Assembly: GCA_963802215.1 (NCBI GenBank)
Contig: CAWDHQ010000001.1
Location: 1,674,001-1,738,000, forward strand
Origin: SHZI01 sp963802215
Lineage (GTDB): Bacteria; Pseudomonadota; Gammaproteobacteria; Steroidobacterales; GCA-2729495
Length of the DNA: 64,000 nucleotides
Reading direction: 5' to 3'
The notes beneath the pieces are model-generated. The model made no database searches. It saw nothing but the letters and a program-made list of their open reading frames with translations, and was not told where the DNA came from. This document shows, piece after piece, positions 1-9,236 of the stretch (positions are counted from its first letter, which is position 1; each line of letters begins with the position of its first letter). The position numbers and the translations under genes were made by a program.

Positions 1-1548
1 TGGAGTGCCCAACAAGCCGGCCTGCTGGGTGGCCCAGGGAACTCGCGCGGCCCGCAAGGCGGCGGCGATCGCCTGCACGCTGTCGTTGCTGCGGGCAAGG
101 ATGGCGATGTCGCCAAAGTTGGCCGGCCGCGGGGTCTTAGTGGTGCGGTCAATAACCTGGTAACCCGCCGCGATCCAGGTGCGGATCCCGGCGGCCAGCG
201 CGGCGAAGCGCTGGCCCAAGTTCTTGCCACCCAGCGACCAGGTCTGGAAGGGCACGTCGGCGACCGCCTCCTCGCGCACGGGCGTGAGGGCCACCTCCTC
301 GGGTGTCCGCTGCGCCCCAAAGGCCGGCACAAAGGCAGCATTCACCAGTGCCACCAGCGCCGGGCGTGAACGGTGAGACTGCGGCAGGATCTCCTTGGTA
401 CCGCCCAGGGACGGCAGTGCATCGATCACCGCCCTCATCAGCTCAGCATCACTGCCCCGAAAACCATAGATGGCCTGCTTGATGTCGCCGACCCAGACCG
501 TTTCCCGAGCGATACGGGATAAGCGCACGAACAGTTCGAGTTGGATCGGGCTCGTGTCCTGAAACTCATCCACCATCAAGAGGTCCAGCTCCTCAGACAG
601 TGCCTGGACCACCGCCGGCTGATCCAGGAGTCCCAGGAATAAACGCTCCTGGTCCACGAAATCCAGCACGCCCAGTTCGCGCTTGCGCTGGGCGTAGGCC
701 TCTAAGGCCCGCGCGGCGAATTCAAAGAGCAGGACCAGGTAGCGAGAGATGTCGGCATGCAGGCGGGGGTGGCTCGCGTATTGCCCCGCCACATCCGCGA
801 CCGCCTGGGCGATGTCCTGCAGCCCCTTCTCGGGTTGGGTCTTGGCAAGCTTGACCCAGTCCGACCAGGCCGCTGACCCATCGCGGACCCGCCGCCCGGT
901 GTAGCGGACGAGGTCCAGGTAGGTCGCCGTGTTCTTCTTGCCGGTGTGGCCCGCCTGCAGACCCGGCAGTGCTGCGTCGATCACCTTGATCAGGTCCTGA
1001 TCAAAGTCGCGCTTCGCGGGCTTGGGAAAGTGACCCAGCAGGTCCCGAGCATTCCGAGAGCCGCCATCGGCCAGGTCTGACGCTGCCACGTTATTGGCGC
1101 GGGCCGCGTTCATCACGGCCTGGAGATCTGCCTGCCAGCTCTCGATTCCCAGCCGCTCACCGAGTCCCACCAGCTCACGGATCACGTCCCCGGCAGAAAC
1201 GGCATCAATGGCCTCGGCCACCAGTGCGGCGGCCTGGTTCTCATCGAGCACGCGCTGTTCGGGTGCCAAGCCCGCTTCGAAGGTGAATCGCTCCACCAGG
1301 GCTCCACACACGGCATTCACCGTCCCGATGCGCGCCTGTCCCATGGCGGTGGCCAGGCCAAACGCCCCCTCGCGCAACAGATCACTGCGGACGCGCTCGC
1401 GCAGCTCCGTTGCCGCCTTGCGCGTGAAGGTGGTGGCGATGACCCCACCGGGCCGGGCCTGACCGGTGGTTAACGCCGCATGGAGCAGCCGAGTCAGACG
1501 GTAGGTCTTCCCGCTGCCGGCGCCGGCACTGACGAAGCGTACGGCCAT
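1..1548 (-). CDS. AddA/UvrD-like superfamily 1 helicase, 3' end outside window
   Basis: Reading the minus strand from an ATG at 1548 gives 516 codons with no stop, so the C-terminal part lies beyond base 1. Residues about 6-14 read SAGAGSGKT (Walker A), followed by TTFTRKAA (motif Ia). Further on are MVDEFQDTSPIQLELF (motif II) and WVGDIKQAIYGFRGSD (motif III), with IAILARSNDSVQA near the visible end. This is the order of UvrD/RecB/AddA-type ATP-dependent 3'-5' DNA helicases. It starts 3 bases after the stop of the PD-(D/E)XK gene, so the two probably form an AddAB-like helicase-nuclease pair. Whether AddA's own C-terminal nuclease domain is present cannot be seen. It is the last visible gene of a five-gene operon. 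Confidence 0.88.
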   Translation of the reverse strand, partial: MAVRFVSAGAGSGKTYRLTRLLHAALTTGQARPGGVIATTFTRKAATELRERVRSDLLREGAFGLATAMGQARIGTVNAVCGALVERFTFEAGLAPEQRVLDENQAAALVAEAIDAVSAGDVIRELVGLGERLGIESWQADLQAVMNAARANNVAASDLADGGSRNARDLLGHFPKPAKRDFDQDLIKVIDAALPGLQAGHTGKKNTATYLDLVRYTGRRVRDGSAAWSDWVKLAKTQPEKGLQDIAQAVADVAGQYASHPRLHADISRYLVLLFEFAARALEAYAQRKRELGVLDFVDQERLFLGLLDQPAVVQALSEELDLLMVDEFQDTSPIQLELFVRLSRIARETVWVGDIKQAIYGFRGSDAELMRAVIDALPSLGGTKEILPQSHRSRPALVALVNAAFVPAFGAQRTPEEVALTPVREEAVADVPFQTWSLGGKNLGQRFAALAAGIRTWIAAGYQVIDRTTKTPRPANFGDIAILARSNDSVQAIAAALRAARVPWATQQAGLLGTP

Positions 1549-1551
1549 GAT

Positions 1552-4167
1552 TCAATCCGACCAGCCCGTGAGAGCCTGGAAATCGTCAAAGCCACTGGGC
1601 TCCGGCAAAAAGGCGTGGTCGGGCGGTGTGGACTCGTCCGTGGCTTCCACATCCTTGAGCACGAGCTCAATGCGTCCACGATCCAGCTGCGCCCGCCGCC
1701 ATGCCCAAGCGGCCTGGCACTGCTGCCACAGGACGGGTGTGGTCTTGGCGTCCCCGCCCTTGACCACGAGGCCCTCCGGGAAGAATGCATTGTCGAGCGT
1801 CAGCAGCCGGGCCGACTCCAGGATGAAGAAGGCGACCTGCGGCCAGGCACCCGTCGACTGGTGGAGCATCTCGGCATAGACAGCCAGCTGCAGGTGCCGC
1901 CCATCCGTGAGTTGTTCCTGCCGGTAGCTGCCGCCACTCCACTTAATGTCCACGATGGCCCAGTGGCCAGATCGGTTGCGCACTACCAGGTCGGCACTGC
2001 CTTGGAGCTCACCGCCGGTGAAGCGTCCCGTGAGCGCCCGTTCCGGCGCAACCTGGTCGACGCCAGCGGCCACCAACTGGCGTTGCAACTCCCGTAAAGC
2101 AGTCAACAACACGGCCCGCAGGCGCTCGAGATCGGCACGCCGGCCCCGCATCAACAGCACGGCGCCCTCCTCGGCCAGTACCCGGTCGAAGGCTGGCGCA
2201 TACCAAGCCTCCAGGTCCCTGGGCTGTCGGGCCAGCGCAGTCCTATCGGTGAAGTAGAGTTCGATCAGCCGATGGGCCAGGTTGCCGTACAACATTTTGT
2301 CGGCCGCGATGGCCAGCAGGTCGGAGGGGCTGAGGCGGGCGGCGTACTGCAGGACCCACTGGTGGGGCGCATTCAGGAACTTGTCGAGGCTGGAATACGA
2401 CTCGGTTGGTCGCGGTGGTACCAGCGTCGTATCCGGTAGCTGCCACCAGCGGCGCCTGCCGGGCAAGGGCGCTAAGGGCACTTCAGTGAGATGCTCGCCG
2501 CCCCGCCCCGTAAGGCAGCTCTCCAGAGATTCCGGCTTCAGGCCTTCGACGAACCACTCGATTTCCTGCCAGAGCGGATGGACCTCCTCCGCCGGCGGGG
2601 GCAGTACCAGGACCAGTTCCCGACGGGCACTCAATACTGGCCGCCGCCAGACCCTGGCACGCCACTCGAGGACCAGGCTTAAGTCTGGCAGGACCACTCC
2701 CACCTCAGCGAGGGCGGCGATCTCCCCCTGGCTCCAGGGATACCGGGCCGGCAGGGTTGGTGCACCCATGGGCCACCAGATCACCCGGTCGAAGGACTCC
2801 ACCAGCGCGCCGGGCTCAGTCACAGCCGGGACCCGACCAACCTCGCCCTGCATCCCGAAGTTGGGTGCCCCACGGCCCGTGGCTTGGGCGATCAGGACCT
2901 GCAAGTCCCGGGGCTTCAACCGCGCCTCGCCGTGGTCCGCCAGTGCCTCCAGGGCAGTAATCACAGCACCGGCCTGGGACGCGCCCGTGGCCCCGGTCTG
3001 GGCCCGGACGGGGTCCGCGTCCGCGCGGCGGGCCAACCAGTCTTCGCGTAATGCGCGGACACGTTCCAGGAGGAGTTGAACCGGCGCGCCGGCTTCCGGC
3101 GCGAAGCGCGGCTGCTCGAGCCAGAAGGCAATGGCTGACCGAATTCGATCGGCGCCCTCGGCATCTTCGGTCACAAGCGCCGTGATGGTCTCGCGCCAAT
3201 GGGCGCCACCGAGACCCGGACTCGACGCCACCGCCTCTGCCAACTTCCGCCGAGCGCGACCGGGGATCGGTCCCAGGGGGTGAGACAGAAACTGCAGCAG
3301 CGCGAACACGTCCAGGGGCTCCCAAACGAGCGCCAGCGCCAGTGGCAGAACCTGCAGCGCCGGCGCCCAGGGGCTGGGCTCCAGGAAACCCTGACGCGCG
3401 ATGGACGTGGCCTCGAACGTGGATTCCAGGAGATTGGCGTCGGCCTCGACCACCAAAGCAGTACGCGCGTCAGATGCCCGCAGGGCGTCGCTCAGCCAGC
3501 GCGCGGCCACGATGGGCGTCTCGGCGCGCAGCACCCGCAGGCTGCCATCCGCCACGAATGGAATCTTGCCCGCTGGCCGGGAACCCGCATGCACCTGCTC
3601 CAAGGCCCGCTGCAGCCGCCCCAGCAGACTCTCCGACGGGGCGCCGGGCGCGACGGCAGCTGCGGGCTGGATCGGCAGGCGGGCCAGCACCTGCTGCCAA
3701 CTTTTGGGAAACACGGCGAGCGGATCGAGAAGATGGACTGCCGTCAGCCCGGCGGGTTGCGCAGCCAGGGCTTCGTCAACTAGCGCCAGTCGCTCACCCA
3801 CCGATGGAAACACCGTCGCCTTAGCCGACGCCTCGACCGCGGCCAGATCAGCCAGCCGGCCGCCTGGGGATGCACCGGCCCAGCCGTTCAGGTACCAGCT
3901 ATCCCGCCAGCTGAGCAGGGTGGCCGCCGTACCGATCGGATCCACCTGGAAGGAGGCGTGATAGAAACGCGCCGGCGTGTCCGCTTGTTTGAGGCACTCT
4001 CGGTACTGAAGTACCCGGACGCTCTGGGGACACTCGGCCCGCAACAGGCCGAGATGGGTCTCGAGCACGTACAACAGTCCCTGGGGCCCGAGATAGGGCC
4101 CGCCCAGCCGATTGGCGGGTTGCCAGCCATGCTCGCCGTCGAGGTGGAGACCCAGATGGACGTTCAT
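1552..4167 (-). CDS. AddB-like PD-(D/E)XK nuclease protein
   Basis: This 871-residue protein has a C-terminal nuclease domain of the RecB/AddB type. GNLAHRLIELYF provides the early histidine (about residue 625), SADLVV gives Asp726, and AIVDIKW gives the D740-x-K742 catalytic pair, followed by a QLAVYAEM helix. YSSLDKFLNAP just before it resembles the entry motif of PDDEXK_1 domains. The long N-terminal part looks like the inactivated helicase-like region of AddB, and I see no Walker A there. The start ATG overlaps the stop of the upstream helicase by 4 bases (ATGA), implying translational coupling. Family knowledge suggests processive DNA degradation together with the adjoining UvrD-like protein; a role in phage defence is inferred from the neighbours. 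Confidence 0.82.
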   Translation of the reverse strand: MNVHLGLHLDGEHGWQPANRLGGPYLGPQGLLYVLETHLGLLRAECPQSVRVLQYRECLKQADTPARFYHASFQVDPIGTAATLLSWRDSWYLNGWAGASPGGRLADLAAVEASAKATVFPSVGERLALVDEALAAQPAGLTAVHLLDPLAVFPKSWQQVLARLPIQPAAAVAPGAPSESLLGRLQRALEQVHAGSRPAGKIPFVADGSLRVLRAETPIVAARWLSDALRASDARTALVVEADANLLESTFEATSIARQGFLEPSPWAPALQVLPLALALVWEPLDVFALLQFLSHPLGPIPGRARRKLAEAVASSPGLGGAHWRETITALVTEDAEGADRIRSAIAFWLEQPRFAPEAGAPVQLLLERVRALREDWLARRADADPVRAQTGATGASQAGAVITALEALADHGEARLKPRDLQVLIAQATGRGAPNFGMQGEVGRVPAVTEPGALVESFDRVIWWPMGAPTLPARYPWSQGEIAALAEVGVVLPDLSLVLEWRARVWRRPVLSARRELVLVLPPPAEEVHPLWQEIEWFVEGLKPESLESCLTGRGGEHLTEVPLAPLPGRRRWWQLPDTTLVPPRPTESYSSLDKFLNAPHQWVLQYAARLSPSDLLAIAADKMLYGNLAHRLIELYFTDRTALARQPRDLEAWYAPAFDRVLAEEGAVLLMRGRRADLERLRAVLLTALRELQRQLVAAGVDQVAPERALTGRFTGGELQGSADLVVRNRSGHWAIVDIKWSGGSYRQEQLTDGRHLQLAVYAEMLHQSTGAWPQVAFFILESARLLTLDNAFFPEGLVVKGGDAKTTPVLWQQCQAAWAWRRAQLDRGRIELVLKDVEATDESTPPDHAFLPEPSGFDDFQALTGWSD

Positions 4168-7100
4168 TCGCGGGCCGGGGGCGACAGATCGATGCGCAGC
4201 AAGCTGGTCATTTGCTTCAGCCGCTCTGGCGTCAGCTCGTGGACCAGGTATGCCAGCAACTCGTCCTGACGGGGCTGACCAAACACCATCCGGTAGGCGC
4301 CCAGTGAGCGTTGCAGGGCGTGATAACGGCCCTCATCGCGCGACAGGGGATACACCGAAACGTGGCGCTCGATCCACGCTCCGTCCTCCAGGGGGTAAAG
4401 CCAGTACGGCATCAAGCCACGATGCCCGGGCGGCGTTTGCTCCGCCGCGCGACGAAAGGCCTCACTCCAAATATCAGGCTCGGCCGACAGTAACGCCTCA
4501 GGCCCAAAGCGCTGCGCGACATTCTTGCGAACCGCGTGTCCCTTGAACCGATGCACCCGGCCTTCTCGTTGCTCGAGATCCACGGGGTTGGAGGGCAGGT
4601 TCCAGTGCACCACGGCGTGACAGTACCAATGGAAATCCAGGCCTTCCTGCCCAACCGACGTAGTCGCCAACACAAAAGGCCAGAACGGGGAGTTGAACGC
4701 GGAACCCACGGCACTGTCGCGCTGCACTTGTTGCTGGTCGTCGGTCTTCTCGCTGCCGAAACGCATTGCAAAGAGACAGCGCATGGACCACTTCTCGGTG
4801 GCCAATGACCGGGCTTCGGGATCCGCAACGGGCTCCGTAACGTCCAGTGCCGCGGTCCGGATCTGCAGTGCAGTCATGGCAGTTGCCGCGATGGCGGCGC
4901 ACGCCTTCGCTGGCTCTTGGTAAGTCACCCCGGTGGCATCCCGCAGGACATGGAGATACTCGTCCAGGACCGCGGCCACACAGCCATGGAGGCCATACTC
5001 CAGCACCGCCTCCCAGTAACCCGTCCGACGCCCCTTGCGCACGAGCGCCATGGACTCCGGGCGGTTGAACAAAGCGCGAAAAGCCCAGCCGATCTGCGCG
5101 GCGGCGGTGCGGTGGTGCTTATCGGTCTCCCGCGCCGGAATCAGGCCCAACAGGCTCCGCAAGGCGCAGGTTGCCGGTCCCGCAAGACCCACCAGCGCCA
5201 AAGTACGAACCAGGTCCGCCGGGGCTTTGGTCTTGGGCCACGGCTCATCCGTCACCCGGCGCCGAGCTTCCGTCACGTGTTCGCGCCAGCCCTCGTCACC
5301 GCCGTCAAGGTCCGCATCCTCAGCGCTCTGCCCTGCCCACTGGCGGTCCAGCTCGGGTAGCTCCCACCACGCCGTAGTACCCGCCGGGTGGTGCGCCCGG
5401 TCCAGCATCAGCGGCGCCAGCCAATACCAGGACTCGTCGGCCGCCTGGCCAGGCGCGGCAAACTCAACGGTCTGCGGTAGCAACGCCGCTACTTGTTGTT
5501 CGGCCCAGCCCAGCACGGCGTCGGGATCCGGAAGGCCGGTCCCCGCCTGCTGCGAAACTTGGCGCGGGTCACAGGCTTCTGCCAGCGTCCGACAGGGATA
5601 CAGTAGTGTGAGCAACGGCAAGCCGACTAGCCGACCCTCAGACCGCGACAAACGGAGCAGCCCCGACTTGGGTCGGTTGGCTTGGGACCGGGCAGAGGCA
5701 TCGGGTTCGTCGACTACAGCTGCCCGGCGCTCGGCCTCATACGATAGAAGCGCGGCCAATGACCGCGGCACTAAGTTCCATGCGGAGAAGATCAATCGTT
5801 TGGTGATTTTGGGCGACACACCGGCGAAATTCCCCACCAGCCGGTAATACGGCAGTGCCGGCGGCAGCCACAGCACCTCGAAGGCCCCCTCGCCTTCCAG
5901 GTTCGCCACCAGATCTCGCAGAGGCGCGTTGTTCAAGGGCACTGGCTGGTAGGCATGAATAGCGTCGCGGGGTATTGAGTGGGCGTGTAAACCCTGGACG
6001 GCCTTGAGCAAACCCGGGTCTGTCCGCTTGCTCCCCGATTTCTCCTCCAGCAGGTGTTTGAGCTGATACCCCTCCATGAAACTCACCGGGTAGGCCGCCG
6101 ACTTCCAGTACTCAACGGCATCGTCCACCTTCAAGACGTCGGCTACTTGCTTCACCGCCCGATAAGCCCGCAGGTCCGGTGACGTTACCGTGAGGTTGGC
6201 GTTGAAGTGGGACCGCAACATACCGTTGGCCTCACCCGCCACCGCCACCCGCTCTGTCCGGGACATGACCTTGCGCAGATGAGCCTCAATTTCGCCTTTT
6301 AGAACGCGCAGTCCCTCGTCATCCCGCAGCTCATACAACGCTTGCCGGTAGCGCTCCAAAAGCGTCTCGAATTCACCCGATCGCGCCTTGGAATTATTGA
6401 GAAAGCTGACGGTCCGCAGAAAATCGACGTAGTGATCCTCCCCGGACTTCTCGTGTTGGAGCGTGAACGCTTTGTAGGGCGTAGCGGACAACAGCAAGAC
6501 CCTCGCCCGGGCATGGCCGGCTTGCCACTCAAACAAATTCCGGGCCAGCTCGCCCTCCTCCGAGTCCGGCGACAGCAGGTCCCTGAAGCGCTGAAACTCA
6601 TCCAGGATCACCACATCAGGCTCGAGCGCGCCAATACAGGCGCGCGCCAGGAGACCCCGCAGCTCGCCCACCACGCTGTTGCGTTCCCGACGCAGTTCAA
6701 TGGGCAGGTCGTGAGGCTGCCGCGGCAACGCTTGGCACAGCGCCTCGAATCGACTCCGCAGGTCCGGCTTGCCCGCCTGCCCGGCCTCGGCACCCGCGCG
6801 ATCCAGCTGCGCATGGAACGCCGCTGCCAGTTCTGGGGAGATGGGGTGATCCTGCTCGAAGGAGTCGGCGCGCAGCCGAAACCGAGCCGTGTTTTGCACA
6901 CTACCCTGCAGGACGTTCTTTGGTGCCACACCCCGGAGCGTCCAGTGCCGCCGCAACAACGCGTACAGCAGCAGGCGCTCCCGGCGGACGCCGAGGTTGC
7001 CCTTCAGGTCCAACGACGTCCCCGGTGTAAAAGCAATGAAGTTCAGCCGGCTACTGGCCAGGTTCTGCAGGTGAATGGGCAGTAGCGTGATGCGCTCTGC

Positions 7101-7415
7101 ATCTGCGAATTCATGATCGCGCATCGGGTTCAGCCGATTGATGTTCTGCCGGGCGATGCGCAGGTTGGAGCAGATGTAGATCACGTCGATGCGCGGAACC
7201 TGGTCGCGCAGATGCTCCAGGGCCCGCGCCAGCACCCCTTTGGCAATCACGGTCTTGCCGAGCCCCACTTCATCGGCAATCAAGAAGCGCCCGGTGGAAT
7301 CCGGCGCCCGAAACAACCGATCAAAGGCGTACTCCGCGGCGTCGCGCTGGAAGCCCTTGAGGTGCCGCAGGACGTCCTCGGCAGAAAACTGGTCCAACGG
7401 ATCAGGCACGGACAT
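4164..7415 (-). CDS. Superfamily 2 (SNF2/DEAD-like) helicase
   Basis: A 1083-residue protein with SF2 motifs: ADEVGLGKT (Walker A, residues 47-55), VVILDEFQ (DExx box, 268-275) and LLLSATPYK (motif III, near 310). Near residues 925-975 it has SVGQEGLDFHWYCHAVVHWN and QREGRVHRFKGH (motifs V and VI, with the arginine finger). The layout resembles RapA/SNF2-like helicases of defence islands such as DISARM DrmD, but I see no DUF1998 partner. It begins inside the end of the phospholipase-D-like gene (14-base overlap) and ends overlapping the AddB-like gene by 4 bases, so the three are co-translated. Likely a DNA translocase of the same system. The exact subfamily is not assigned. Confidence 0.85.
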   Translation of the reverse strand: MSVPDPLDQFSAEDVLRHLKGFQRDAAEYAFDRLFRAPDSTGRFLIADEVGLGKTVIAKGVLARALEHLRDQVPRIDVIYICSNLRIARQNINRLNPMRDHEFADAERITLLPIHLQNLASSRLNFIAFTPGTSLDLKGNLGVRRERLLLYALLRRHWTLRGVAPKNVLQGSVQNTARFRLRADSFEQDHPISPELAAAFHAQLDRAGAEAGQAGKPDLRSRFEALCQALPRQPHDLPIELRRERNSVVGELRGLLARACIGALEPDVVILDEFQRFRDLLSPDSEEGELARNLFEWQAGHARARVLLLSATPYKAFTLQHEKSGEDHYVDFLRTVSFLNNSKARSGEFETLLERYRQALYELRDDEGLRVLKGEIEAHLRKVMSRTERVAVAGEANGMLRSHFNANLTVTSPDLRAYRAVKQVADVLKVDDAVEYWKSAAYPVSFMEGYQLKHLLEEKSGSKRTDPGLLKAVQGLHAHSIPRDAIHAYQPVPLNNAPLRDLVANLEGEGAFEVLWLPPALPYYRLVGNFAGVSPKITKRLIFSAWNLVPRSLAALLSYEAERRAAVVDEPDASARSQANRPKSGLLRLSRSEGRLVGLPLLTLLYPCRTLAEACDPRQVSQQAGTGLPDPDAVLGWAEQQVAALLPQTVEFAAPGQAADESWYWLAPLMLDRAHHPAGTTAWWELPELDRQWAGQSAEDADLDGGDEGWREHVTEARRRVTDEPWPKTKAPADLVRTLALVGLAGPATCALRSLLGLIPARETDKHHRTAAAQIGWAFRALFNRPESMALVRKGRRTGYWEAVLEYGLHGCVAAVLDEYLHVLRDATGVTYQEPAKACAAIAATAMTALQIRTAALDVTEPVADPEARSLATEKWSMRCLFAMRFGSEKTDDQQQVQRDSAVGSAFNSPFWPFVLATTSVGQEGLDFHWYCHAVVHWNLPSNPVDLEQREGRVHRFKGHAVRKNVAQRFGPEALLSAEPDIWSEAFRRAAEQTPPGHRGLMPYWLYPLEDGAWIERHVSVYPLSRDEGRYHALQRSLGAYRMVFGQPRQDELLAYLVHELTPERLKQMTSLLRIDLSPPARE

Positions 7416-9234
7416 CCTCCATGGCCGTCTTCACGGCACTCCAGAGATCCAGCAGCCCCTCTGGCAAGAGGGCGCGACCCTCGGGCGAACGTCCCAGATC
7501 CTCCACCAGCCGGCCCACATCTCGCAGTCGCTCCGGGCCGTCCACAACACACCGCACCAGGTGTTCGAACACCGGATAGCCTGACGAGACTGCGCTGCGC
7601 CCTTGACCGTCAGCCTGGTTAACCATCACGCCAATGAGTTGCGTCGACCGCTGGGACTCCGACTGGAGCAGAAGCCACAACAGACGCATCAGTTGCTCGC
7701 GGTTTTGCAGATGGATAGCCAATAACTGCTCCAAGCGATCAGCCGGGGCGCCCTCCAGAGGCAAATTCAAGACGCAGGTGGAGCGAGCAGTGGTGCCGGA
7801 CTCGCTCAACACCAGCTCCCAGGCCACGAAGCTCGTGATGGCCCCTGAATCAGCCAGATCAAACCCGGCCACCAGGCCGGGTCCCGCGTCAGGTCGCTGG
7901 CCGGCATCGGCACGGAGTGTCGCCGGCCAGCACCGCAGCTCCAGCCCAGCGGCCGCCGGAAGCGCAGCGTCGGCAAGGAGCTCCAGCTGGCAGGCACCCT
8001 CCGCATTGACCACTCGGAGCGTCATGGGCAGTCTCGCGAGCTCACGCCGCAACTGGGACAGCCGGTCCTCCAGGTCCTGCTGGCGCTGCACCTCGGGCGA
8101 GACGGGGGCCAGATCCTCCGGCTGCACCCGGCGCAAGAGAGCGTGAATGCCGCTCTTGCTCCCTTCACTGTCCAGGAAGGCACCGATACCCCACTGGGAT
8201 TTCTTACCGGTGAGCTCCGTCAGGAATTCCACGTTGCGCGACAGGGCAGCCTCGGTGGCATTCGCAGAACCCGTGAACACACTGGCATTCCAACCGTCCT
8301 CGGCAATGAATAGTTTTGCGTGGAGTCCGGCCAAGCCCGGGTCCTCGAGCAATTCGTCCTCTGGCTGGTCCTCGGCTGCCGGGTCCAGCGCGTAGATCGC
8401 CTGAAACCCAGCCAGGGCGTTTCGCGGTAAAGCCGCCAGCTGGTCCGGCCGGGAAATCAAGGTGCAAGCACGCTCGGCGTGCGCCACCCGCCGCAGGAAC
8501 CCAGCGGACAGGAACGGCGCCATCACCAGCAGCGGTCGATCCCCGGCCAGGAAGGGTGGCTCCTTGGCGCCGACAATGCCCAGCGGCCAGAAGCCCACGC
8601 TCTCCACGTCGGGCGGTAGGTCATCAAAGCGCACGCGCAGCAGCTCATCAGCCATCTGGCTAACCACTGCCTGCTGATCCGCGGCCAACGGGCGCAGGGC
8701 CAGCTCGGGCAGCGCCCGGATGAAGTCGCTGAGGGGCCGGTTGGCCGCAATGGCCCGTTGCCGATCTACGACTGGACCCTCAATAGCCAGGATGTTGTCC
8801 CAGGACCGGTCGAAGGTCAGATTGCGGGTCAGACACAGAAATCGGTACCGAACGGGCTCGCCATCGGCGGTGAACCGAAGTGCCCAGACCTTGGCATGAA
8901 AGACGCCCTCGGGGTGCCGCGTTTGGACCGGGACGACGCTCCGCTCGAGATACGCGATCAGGCGCTGGGCCGGTGGTGGCAAGCGTGTCTCGCCCGCCTG
9001 GCAGAACAACAGAATCCGCCCGGCGTACTGGCGGATCGCCTCCAAGAGAGCCAGGGGATCGGCGGTGGGCCGCCCCTCCTGATCCTCCCAGTCGAAGAAC
9101 GTGAACGCCAGCGGGGCGGTCAATGCCGCCAGCAGATCGAGGGAATAGGAAGTACCCAATGCCCGGTCCAGGCGGTACCCCTTGGGCGGACGCAAGCACT
9201 CGAGCAATAGCTGCCGATCCTTAAGGTTGAGCAT
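7402..9234 (-). CDS. Phospholipase D-like protein with two HKD motifs
   Basis: Starting at ATG 9234, the protein has 610 residues. Two HKD-type half-sites are visible: VFHAKVWALRF with LTRNLTFDRSWDN (His113, Lys115), and near residue 335 GLHAKLFIAEDGW with TGSANATEAALS. These match the HxK...N/D pattern of PLD-superfamily nucleases and phospholipases. A longer reading from 9330 exists, but its first 32 residues are unlike the family and would overlap the upstream gene. The ATG lies 2 bases after the upstream stop. PLD-type proteins accompany helicases in several defence systems (for example DrmC in DISARM), so I infer a nuclease role. Confidence 0.82.
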   Translation of the reverse strand: MLNLKDRQLLLECLRPPKGYRLDRALGTSYSLDLLAALTAPLAFTFFDWEDQEGRPTADPLALLEAIRQYAGRILLFCQAGETRLPPPAQRLIAYLERSVVPVQTRHPEGVFHAKVWALRFTADGEPVRYRFLCLTRNLTFDRSWDNILAIEGPVVDRQRAIAANRPLSDFIRALPELALRPLAADQQAVVSQMADELLRVRFDDLPPDVESVGFWPLGIVGAKEPPFLAGDRPLLVMAPFLSAGFLRRVAHAERACTLISRPDQLAALPRNALAGFQAIYALDPAAEDQPEDELLEDPGLAGLHAKLFIAEDGWNASVFTGSANATEAALSRNVEFLTELTGKKSQWGIGAFLDSEGSKSGIHALLRRVQPEDLAPVSPEVQRQQDLEDRLSQLRRELARLPMTLRVVNAEGACQLELLADAALPAAAGLELRCWPATLRADAGQRPDAGPGLVAGFDLADSGAITSFVAWELVLSESGTTARSTCVLNLPLEGAPADRLEQLLAIHLQNREQLMRLLWLLLQSESQRSTQLIGVMVNQADGQGRSAVSSGYPVFEHLVRCVVDGPERLRDVGRLVEDLGRSPEGRALLPEGLLDLWSAVKTAMEDVRA

Positions 9235-9236
9235 CG